NCBI GenBank assembly: GCA_930367205.1
Contig: OV884011.1
Location: 123,253,866 to 123,317,865 of the forward strand
Reading direction: 5' to 3'
Source: Acanthosoma haemorrhoidale
Lineage: Eukaryota; Arthropoda; Insecta; Hemiptera; Acanthosomatidae
DNA length: 64,000 nucleotides
Under the pieces are notes generated by a model that made no database searches, was not told where the DNA came from, and saw nothing but the letters and a program-made list of their open reading frames with translations. Of the stretch, positions 39,701 through 51,700 are shown piece by piece; position 1 is the first letter of the stretch; each line of letters opens with the position of its first letter. The position numbers were made by a program, and so were the translations under genes.

Positions 39701-42700
39701 CAAATTTATTATTATTTTTATTTTATAACCCCCTATTTTGTCCTATTTTTGTTACCTGTTAAAAAAGTTTATTATAGTTCAAAATATAAAGGTGATTTTA
39801 AGACAAAGTGAGAAATTCAAGCATTGATGACTGCAATGAAAAGATAAGAGTCAAAGGGTAACAAGCGGTTGAAACGGTGAGTACTTTTCATTTTGTATCA
39901 ATAGCAGTTAGAGCTGATTCAGAGAGCAGCCCCCGCCCTGCAGGATCACCAATGTTGGAGAAGTAATCCAATCTTTGTATCAACAACATTTTTCATTTTG
40001 TATCAGGTCTCAGCTGAAGTAGATATCAAGTAGCACCCTCTACTCTACTTCCAAGGCCACGATCTTTCCATATGACTATCTGTATCTGCTTCATTTTGAC
40101 TGACAACCCCTTAAATTTACTTTTCAGTATCTGCTTGGTAAAAACTTACTGCAAGTCTAAAAACTTAAAGGATAACAAGTGATTTTTTATTTATGTCACT
40201 ACTGCTCTTAGAAAGTGTTATAATCTAACAACAAAAAAAAAGTAAATATAAAATTAACAACAACATTTAAACCATAATTACCGCGATGTTTTCCTGGCCA
40301 TTCAGAATGAAATTGATGAATATCAACCAACAGCATTTCAGCTGAAAGTTGATGTCTCAACTTTTCAAATATTTCATCATTTCCTGTTTCTTCTATAACA
40401 ACCCTGAGCAATAATTTTGCCTGGCGGAAATTCTGAAAACAATGACAATAAAAATCATCAATAAAGCTTCACAACTTTAATATCAAAGTTTTAAGGTTTT
40501 TATTCAATCAGTCAGAAGATGGATATTATACATTCCAAGGGTACTAATGCATTTCTTTTTTCATTTATAAAATAATTATGATTTTTTAGCTACTGTAAAT
40601 AATCTGAGGCAAAAGAAAATTGAAGAGGTTCCTGAAAGAAACTTGGCCTGAAATGTCTGGTGCATGTTCAATATACACACTTCAGGTGATGCTGAAAACA
40701 ATGAGCCAAAGAAACTGCCGAATTCTGATACCAAACCTGCTTTGCACATAGATAGAGACTAACTGAATTCCTAGTTCCTATTAATCCTAATTAATATCTT
40801 AATTCGCGACTAATGTAGGTGAAGAAGGGGTATGAGTTCACCCAAAAGCTCAAACTTGATCTCTTACAACATCCATGAGGAGTTCAGGCACTATTTTTTT
40901 GGTGTGATATTACAATTATGTTTGTTACACCCAATCACAAACTAATTCCGAAATCATTCGTCATTTCCTATTGTCCATGCTTGAGTGTTGCCTGATAATG
41001 GATTCAGAGCTCTGATTGGACACTTTTTTCTAATATTGGCCTATTGTCTTGGATATAACTGAAAGGATACCCTATGATTTATCTTGTTTTTCAAGCTCTA
41101 TCTCGATTAGTCACATAACAAATCAAGGGGAATGTAAGCACATGTATCTGAATCACAGTCCCCTAACCAGTCTCTTTCTCCAAATCTCCAGACTGTTTAA
41201 CAGTCCGAAACTGGTATAAGGCCTCATTGGAACAACCTTCTGACAGGTTAAGATGGCGTTTCTTGGGTGTTAGACCAGGATAGCTGTACTATCCATGCTC
41301 CTGCTAGTTCCGTAATGGGTTTAACTCGATTTGGAACCAACCTAAAACCATCAATAATGTTTGCTTTGAAATAAAACTTAAAATAAGCTTAACCCGGTAT
41401 ACATAAAACCAAGAGTAATTATCATTTACATGGTAAAGTTATCATATATTGTTGTGATATTTTGATGTGGTGAGTTTTGATGTTGCCTTTGATATAAACT
41501 CGAAATTAGCGAGCGTAGAAGAATGCAAAAACGACCCGTGGTTCATGGCTATAAAAGGATGAACGTTTTTGTTGCCGTTATACCTAATATTAATAGTTAT
41601 CAAATAAATAATATCAAAAATTAATTATAAATATTTTAATATTGGATTTGTTAACTTTAAAATAAGTAAAGTTAATTATATCTAAGGCAAATGGCATTGA
41701 ACCAAAAGAGATCTAAAAAACTCAAGAAGGCAGCGGAACGGGACAAGGACGAGAAGAGAGAGAGAAGCCCGAGCTCATTCACTTTGACCCGGCATGAGAG
41801 ACAGGGAGAGACACAAGCCCAGGGAGGTGTACTGCCTCGTGGTACACAGAAGACGAGGCCAGCACAGGTAGCCACCCACGCTCGAGACAAAGACGACGAT
41901 GAAGACAAAGAAGACCACGCGTAGAACACAAATTAGTAAAACTGGCCAGTAAATATTATAGCAAGGTACATTGTAACTTTATATTTTTTTAACATTGTAA
42001 ATTTATAACATACGTGTAACTCATGAAACAATTTGTAAATAAACAATTTTCCTTTTGCCAGAATTCTTTCTTATATTAACAAAACCTCAGATTAAATTTA
42101 AATATAAACAAATAAAAGATAAAAAACGTAATAATATATATAAAAATAATAGACAGTATGAGTAAATCAAGTTATTGTAGACATTAAACAATAAATAAAT
42201 GAATAGAATCAATAAAATAATATGTGGTATCAACTATGAGCTAATATTTTCATATTCCTAAATAGTATTTATACTGAGAGTATTATATCATACTAAGTAA
42301 ACATATAGGTTATATTTTTATATAGGTATATATATGCCTATATATAAGTTATGGCTAGCGGTATGTCAATGTTAAGCCTAATACCACATAGCCTAAGGTA
42401 AACAAACCCGTAACGTGTGTATAGAGGATCAGGAGGAGAATAAAGCCAATTATAAACCAAACCATCACGTTATATCATTAACCTCCTTATTCACTCGTTT
42501 TTCTTGATCATCTACAGCCGGGAGACGATAACTCATATATAGGTATAGATATATAATAGGAATAATATATACATATTGTTGTGATATTTTGATGTGTTGA
42601 TTTTTGATGGTGTTTTTGATATAAACTCAAAATTTGCGAGCGTACATGAACAATATACGACTGTTTACGAATGTTTAAACACTATTCGTTGCGTTTTATC

Positions 42701-45700
42701 TACCATTAATATTTATAATATGAATAATAGCAATAATTAAATATAAATATTTTAATTTATTAAACTCAAAACAAGAAAAGTAATATCCGAAACAACTGGT
42801 TGTCCAACGCCAGTTAAAAAGATCAATAAGGCAGTAGAAAGGTACGAGGTACGCATCGAGGAACAAAGATTCCAGTCACTTGCATCCGACCCGGCCACCA
42901 GACCAGACCAGACCATGATCACCACGAGGAAGCAACCCACGCCACGACATAGAATACGCAATCAGGACCACGCTATGCAAAAAGAACACAAAGAATAAAA
43001 AGAAGAATGAAAGAGAAGCATCACAAAGAAAAACTGGACAGTCTCGCGTTTAGTAATAAGGTACAATTTTAAATTTAGTTTTTAATAATGTTATTTTATT
43101 ACGTATGTAGTTTTTTGTATATTTATATTTGTAATAAACAATTTTTCCTTTTGCCAGAAGTTTCCAATTTTTATTAACAGAACCTTAAGATAAAGTTAAT
43201 TAAAATATTTTAATAATATAAAGGTATAGATATATTAATAGTAATAATATGCAAGGGTGATCTAAATAAGAGTGAGACTTTTTTTGTGTATTCTGTATTT
43301 TATATTTTTTGTTCAAATATTTTTGCTCTGGAAATTTTGATTAATTTCTGTTAATTTACAAAACAGAAGATTTCATCATTTATATTGTCTGATATTAGTT
43401 CTTTCCCCCCTGGATTGATTGAACATTAGGTTGACACCAACTGGTCAGTTCACCTAATTTTGATACACTATGTTATATAATAATAAGTTTAGTACATTAA
43501 AATGCAACATTTTACAAAATAATAATTAATCTACCTTTATCTTCTCAAGTTCATATGCTTTGGCGACTAGAATAAAAGCATAGTTTCTCTTTAAGATTGT
43601 TGGGAGGGTGTTAACAGTGCTAAGTAATGTCCCTGACACAGACCACTGAAAATTATAAAAAAAAATACGTTATTAATAATCAGAAAATGTTCAAGTTTGA
43701 TAAATATCATGCTTCAAAGCCACATACATTGCGGTTCAGTTTTTCCCATATGATATTAGGCCTAAGGGATGTAAGCTTGACCAAAGCATGGCTTATTTCA
43801 TTGGGATTGTAACTTGATAAGATAAGCCTTTCGAGGGTTGCCATCTCAAGACTTGGACCTAAATGAAACACACAACACAAAATAAATTTTAATAAAATCA
43901 AATGGAGAAATAGTTTCCCAATTATTTGTGCTATTGACAAACAAAATACTTTTTTAAATAAATAGTTTCAAATGAAAATGACTTAAGCGCATCATGGCCT
44001 TTGTTTTGTTTTTTAATTTAACAACTTTGATTTAATATAAAACACTGGACCCAACTGGTATAGTCTAGTGTTATATTTCCAAGCTTATATTTTCTTCAAT
44101 TAAATGAAAAACTTATGTTTTCAATATCATTCAGACAATTTAGTAGTTAATTGACATTCTTTTTAATGCTATAAAAGTCCCATACCTAAGAAAATATGAA
44201 AAAATAATTTTAGTCGAGAAACAGGAAAAAAATAAGTAATGAAAAAAAATCTTATTTGTGGTTAATAGGACTAGAGCCTTCTCTCAAATTTCATACTCAT
44301 TTTAATACATACTTGTTTGGGCACCACATATAACATAACAGATTATTTGATTACACAAAAATGAAACGTATTTGAAATATTAAAAAAATCAAGGAAAATG
44401 AGGAAGAAAGACTTTTAATACAAGTTAGATATAAAAGACACACCAAAATTTTCAAGCTAATTACACACTGATTAATAAAATAATGGTTTGTAATGAATGA
44501 ATGAGTTTTAAGAAAATATAAACGATGCATTCAAATCTCCCTGATAGAAATTACAGGTGAAATTTAACTCATTTACTTTGGTTTGAGATTCGATAACTCA
44601 AAATTAAAATCTTAACAAAGGTTTTTGACTCTATAAATAGAGAACAAGTTCAAACCAGTATATGTTCTTTGTGACAAATAGTCACTTTCAAAAATTCACA
44701 GAAAGCTAATTATCATTGAAACAATAATGACAATAAAGAAGAAATGTAGTTAATTTTAATATAAAGGAGTAGAATATTTTCCTGGGAGATCGACTTAGGT
44801 TGATGAAAGCCTAATAACTTACCTACTTATTTATAAAGACATGACTAACAAACAATGAACTCCCCGTTTAATTTTCTTATGAATATTAATTTACAATTTA
44901 TTTTCTGTATATATAGTATATAGGGGACTTCATGATATAAAAGTTTATCAACTTTGATTTATCAATGAGCATTCTTTTGTAGTATAGGTCCCACTACTAA
45001 TTACAATTATAATTAATTTACCTCCTTATCCTGGCAGTATGTCTTTTCTTTGGCTGTTAATTATTAATAATTATGATTAATCAAGTATTGAAACTTTTAA
45101 AATTATGTAGTATACTTTGTATTCTGCTCTCAGATGACTCTTCAAGATCCATATGAGAAATTGGATCGACATAATCAGGCTCGATGACTGCAGATATCTG
45201 TTCATGTGAAAGAAGAGGAAGCTTTGAAAAATTAGTAGCCAGGAGTCGCGCAGAATGTGCTTCAGATGTTGCGAGCACTTGAAGAAGGAAGAATTCCAAT
45301 TTATTTTTATCATTTTGCGATAATGGTAAAACAACAGCAACAGCCTGGAAAAAAAAACTGCTTAGCTTCTCACGATTAAAATGAAAGTACATAAACCAAC
45401 AAAACTATTTTAAGTAACACTCTTTATTTTAATGTTATTGTTTTTTTAAGCCATCATTATCATATTTGTTATGTTAACTATATTTTAAAAATAACAGACC
45501 GGTTGTCATAGAAGCAGAGGAATAAAATATCAGAAAAACAATAGGCCATCTTGTTGGATAATGAAAGACATAGGATGTTTTCAAATTTGGATAGGAGGAA
45601 GGCAGTTGCTAAATTTAGAACGTAACAGACCATAGATATTTTTTAATCAAACAACTTCTGGCAACATGTGCAGCAATTTTGATTTTGAAATAGACAGACA

Positions 45701-48700
45701 CTCTTCACTCTCTTGGTCAGGTGATAAGTGCACCTGACGATTCAAGGCCTGGATTTAATGGCCAACTTCTTTCTCAAGACTTTTTCTGAAAGGTATGTGT
45801 CTGGTTGGGGTTCACTCAGCCTCATAAGGAAAAATAAAAGCTATTTGAATAAAGTCATAGTGAAAAGAGTTTAGAAATACAAAATAAAGGTTGAGAGGTG
45901 ATAGCCTAACATCTACCACACTAACTCCTCAGCATTATCACTAACTGCATTTATTAACAACAGTGGTAACCTGATCTCTTTGATGGTAAGGTACTTCGGA
46001 TTTGTATACTTTTTACCTATCCAGAGTAATTGGTACCTGAGATAATTTGAGAAATTGAATTAGAACATAAAATTAACCAACTTTTTATCTACATATTTAC
46101 AGTTGTGACAGACAAGAACAAGTTTCTACAATTTACATAACACTTAATACTAGGCAAAGACAGATAAAACTGGACCAATTTGACTAACATTAATTTATGG
46201 AAACATAATTATTTGATGCTTAACCTCGATAATTACAATATAATGCTTGGGCAAGTAAAAACACAATACACATGTCCCAGTTAATGTGTGACCCGTGATC
46301 CAGATTCACGGTTTCTGCAGGACTACACGAAGAACACTTATCATCACATCAACAAGAATACTTGCTGGCGGCGCATTTTTCTCACCAAACCTCTGACTGA
46401 ATCTTCAAGACTTGGGCAGTTTCCTTGGTGACATTGGTCACTTCTGTGCCTTTTATGCTCATTACTACAAAAGACATTCAATGCTCCTGGATTTACGACA
46501 AAAAACAACAAATGGCATTGAGCTGCTACAAGCAAATGAATATAAGCCAACAGATAGGCATATAAAAAATACAGATCATTTGTTTCATGTCAGTTTTTTT
46601 ATGTAAGGATGTGGAGGAAAGAATAAACAAGAATATATCATAATCCATCTAAAACATCTATTAAACAATTAAAATTTGTTACTTGACCTGATAAATAAGA
46701 AATAAATTAAATATGATAAGAACAATTATTTATTATGAACATTAGAAGAACTACCACACCAGTCAAAATGGTTTTACAATTTTATTTTAAAATTTCTACT
46801 TCATGTAACATTTTTTTTCCACAATGATGTAATGACTTTTGTATCGATAACCAAAGGAGTAATATAATTAATTTTATTATTGCTTGTATTCTAATTTAAT
46901 TTGTTCAAAATCAAACTGATTTTATATCATGGCTTCTTATACCAAACTCAGTCAAAATGACTGGTACTTCTCAAAGTGTAAAAGGGGCCTATAATCGGTT
47001 TGCAGAACCTTAATTCTTTATTTAGATTTTTTATTAGATATTCAGATATCTTTATGAATGTTTTGTTTTGAAATTTTGTAGTGTACATCTTATCCCGCTC
47101 CATAGTATAAACAGAAACTTAAGGAATCATTAAATCATTAAAAAATTAACAATGTAAGGAATCATTGAAGCACTCTCTCTGTATCCCACAGCCTTTGAAA
47201 TAGGATCTAATTTTTTTATAGCCCTGAAAATAGCAAAAACAATTGAAAGTTTCTGAATTGTAGCAAAAACTTATATTTTCAAAGACATATCCGGCCCTAC
47301 AGGACAGGTTAACAAATGTATTATGAAAGGTGAAGTATCACATTGTTTTTATTCTTAGGGGACTATGTTCCAGAATAAAGTTTTTTTTTCATTCATTTGT
47401 TCACATTTTCTTTTCTAATTGACAGATATATACTTGATCATTTAATTCCTAACACAGAATCAGAAGCTTTTCAAGTTCTTGGTAAAAAATAAAAAGCAAA
47501 ATTAAAACCTTTCATTGGAATTTTGTACGCAACAAAAAAATTGAAAATGGGGCTAAATTTCTATTCCAAAACCATAGATCAAAATGATTTGAATAAATAT
47601 TTATCCGTTTTGATAAAAAAAAATTAAAGAAGTCAACATTTAGAAACCGAGAAATTTTCTTAGATATTAGCTATAAAATTATGGGATAAGTTTATTCAAA
47701 CTAATTAGTTATAATTCCATAACATGTAGTAATTTCTTTTATAAGATAGTTATAAATCAATAAATATAAAAATATTCTATTATAATGTATTATTATAAAA
47801 ATTTAAGAAGAAAAAATTTTCATTTTTCATTATAAAATTAAATCTAACATGTCATAATTATGTCAGCCATTGAACACTGAGACTAGATCAGAAATAACTG
47901 AGGTAAGAGGAAGGGAAGGAATTTCGAGTGCAGAGTCAGGTTGAACAAAGCTGTAAACTTTGTTGTAATATGTCTTTCAGTTAGCCACAGGGCACTCAAT
48001 CAATTGACATGAATAATCAGGACTCCACTGCACCATTATTTCATCTGCATTCCTGCTTAGAATAACAATTTGTCTAGATCATAGTAAAATAATGATAATT
48101 TTAAATAAAAATAAGCTAAAAATAACCTTTACTAAAGATGCCGGTGAAAGAGGCGGCCCATGAAGTTGAATCCCATCATCTAATGCCGCTCGAATAGCAT
48201 TTAATGCTCTTACTGTAGCAACAGCATCACGGGATGTAATTAATTTTCCATTAGCTACTTCAGAGGAAATATCCAACTCCAACCCTTGGCGATACACAAT
48301 TGGTAATTGCCTCAATGTATTATCCTTTTCAAGCACTTTGTCTATATTCTGAAAGGTAAGAAAGATATATAGAATATTTTATACTAGTTGCCAATTGTAG
48401 TTTGTATCGATATTCTTGAGTAAAGAACTATAATATGTGGTGGATTAAATAAAAATTATTATAGTTTTTTTTTTTGTTTCCCCCCCCCCCATAGCTCTCA
48501 AACTTATAAAAAATAGGATGTGGGAAAAATAAAAGGAAAATTATTTTGGATTGATGGGTGCCTTTCACTAAGGGGAGTCCTATTTGAAGGATGTATGAGA
48601 AGGATATGGGGTGTGGGATGTCTAAAGGAGGCGGGTGGGTTCGGAAAGGTAGTGATAGTCTACCTATGGTGGAGCCTAGGGGTACTAGGCTTTGGTTTGT

Positions 48701-51700
48701 AGTCGACCTTGGTCATACCTTGGCCCGCCTCTGAAGGGGGCTGCACTGTGTCGGCCTATCGGCCGGGAGATCGACCCACCCTGAGCAGGTAGAAGGGGTC
48801 ATGGTGCTTCGGTTGAGTCGGCCGGGAGATCGACCTCGATCTCTCGGCTGGGTGTGGATCGTTCAGTCCCCGTCAGGGCTCTATGAGGTCTATCTGTCTC
48901 CAGGCTTCGGCGGTCCAGCAGTGCTTCCATCGGACGGGTATTGGTGGTGGTTGGAGGTCGGAGAATAGTGGGTTGTGGCTGTGTGGAAGTGAATCGAAAA
49001 ATTTGATGTGTCGTCTCTTGATAAAATCTTGGATGGTGAGCACTTCAAATTTTTCGTGGATCTCGTCTGCCTTCATTCGGTCGAACGGGGTATGTTTGAG
49101 GGAGGTGCGGAGAACTCTATTCTGGAATTGCTGGAGCGTTTTTAAAAGTGTTAGGAGTTAGATACTTAAATAGTGGGGTCCCGTACATCAAAGCAGGTCT
49201 CAGGACGCTCTGGTAAATCAGCAGCTTGAGGCATACTGATAAAGCCGGGCTGTGAAGTAGGTGTCCTAGGCTGTAGAACTTTTTCCTAACACTCTTTAAC
49301 TTCTTGCTGAGATGTGTCGTGAACGACAAGTGTCTACCGAGGGTGATCCCAAGGTAGCATAGCTTGTTGCTCATGGAGCACTCTTTGCCGTCTAAGGCGA
49401 AGGATTTAGGTAACTTCTTTCTTCCAGATTTATAACTAAATATAATTCCTTGCGTCTTGGCCGGGTTGACTTTGATGTTGACGGCGTCGAGTTTCTCAGC
49501 AATGTGTTGACTGGCGCTCTCAGCAAATTTCAGGGCTCTGGTGGGATTGATGCTAGTGCTGTAGACACCTATGTCGTCTGCATACACCGTTGGGGTACGA
49601 GGCTCCTACGATGTGGGCGGTGTAGATGTTGAACAGCAGGGGGCCTAGCACTGATCCTTGGGGGACACCGGCAGTGTATTTTCTTCGGGTCGTAGACGTG
49701 GTGCCTATCCGAACCGAAAAAGTTCTGCCTGTGAGGTATGAAGTCATCAGGTTCAGTAGCTCATCCGAGAATTTGTATTCCCTCAGACGTTGGAGTAGGG
49801 TGTAGTGATCCACAGAGTCGAAGGCTTTCGAACAGTCCAGTGAGATCATAGCGGTAGCTCTGTTGCTCCGGACGTTCGATGCGACGTGGTGTTGCAGTCT
49901 CACCAAGTTGTTGTCCGCACTTAAGCCTGTGCTGAAACCAGTCTGCTCTGGTGGTATGACTCCTTGCGTCTCGCAGTGCTCGGAGAGATGTAGGTGGATG
50001 ATTCTCTTTAACAGCTTCGAGAGTTGAGTCAGCAGACTGATGGGGCGGTAATGAGAAGGCTCATACCCGCTTTTCGCTGGTTTCAGCAGGGGGACGACCA
50101 CAGCGTGCTTCCAGTTCTGAGGGAAATAGTGCAGCCTGAAGCAGGAGTTTAACACGCTGGTGATGTACGAGATTCCTTTCCTCGGCAGCTGCTTGAGCAG
50201 GATGTTCTGGAGTTAACTCCAATATTAAATTATTATAGAACCTAGATAAAAGTATTTATATAAGGCAAAGAGTACCTTGGAAAAAAAAGTCAAATTTGCT
50301 ATCATTATGCGGGGCATCCACATGTAACATTGCTGCACCAACAAAATCATCACTGATTGGGAAACTAAACCCATATAAACATACATGGAACATATTCTCA
50401 ATTATTTAACTAGCCTTTATAGCCAGTTCCCAAGTAGTCTTTATCCTACCCTTTCTATTGTATTCTAGTAGTGCATGGATCATACATTTCTCTATTACAT
50501 TTATATGGCTACATCAATGACCTTTAATCATTTATCACTATGCATACCACCTATGCCAATAACCATTAACAACTCCCAATAACACCTAAACTTCTTTATC
50601 CTTTATTTCCATTAAGCGCCAATCTACCTCCCTATTGATTCAGGAAGACTTGAAATAATCAGAACTTTGGGACTCTCTCCACAAACCGTAATTGAACATG
50701 GAAAAATCAAAGCTGATATCATAGGCCCAGGTCCCCTCCCCAAAACCCTAAAGGATATTTTTATCTTCACTACATCAGTAGTGGATCACCTCACCCTCTC
50801 CACTTGGTCATATAGTGAAATCAAAATTTAAGACTGGAGAGCAGAAACCACTAGGATTGACAAAACCAATCCATTACCCGGCAACAAAGTATGTACTTAC
50901 GCTATTGTAAATCATTCTGTGTATTAAACAACTATTATTTTAATTATAGAAAATTATCTAGCCAATTATGTTTAAGAAACATGAAATAAACAAAATTATA
51001 TAGCGCTATAGCCTATAAAATATTTTATAAGAAATAAATATCCAATCTAAGGTCATATCAATTGAAATGTTATAAAATATTAAAGCTATTAATCATTAGG
51101 TACTTTTGTAAATGCCCTTTAATTCCTTATAAATAAGAAAGTAAACAATTTTAGTAGGAGTGGTTATCATGATAATAGATAACGGTGCTTCATATCATAG
51201 GGGCACAAAGGTAAATAAATATCCAAGATCTGGGTGTCCTGGGCAAAGCAAAGCAGGGTAACAAAAGCTAATTAAATAAGTGCAAGCAAACCTTATCACT
51301 TTTTATAATTAAATCAAGACTTACAATGTATTTTGCTGCAATAGCTTCATGAAACTGTTGTGATAAAGTAGGTTTGTATAATTTTGGCCTGATGCCTACA
51401 GCTATACCCAAACCTACCAAACTAGGATGAACAGTAGGGCCAGTAAACAGGCATCCTGAAAGTGATGAACGGGCCTCTGGATATTTAAATCGGTTGATCT
51501 AAATGTAAATAATTCAATTAATTATTGATTCTTAAATATAATTAAATAAATATTTTAATAAAATAATGTATAGTTTTTTCTAACTACTTAATATAACTTA
51601 ATATATAATAATAGCTTGGTTTATCTACTAATGTATCGTGTATGACAAGTATGACAAGTTAATATAAAAAGTTTTGATTATTTTGTATTGCTGGAATGCT

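Noticed and set aside
41446..43197. Units A and B as a 5' and 3' LTR pair
   Set aside because: Ends of TGTT and AACA are tempting, but homology continues beyond AACA, target duplications are absent and the sequence between them has no retroelement content.
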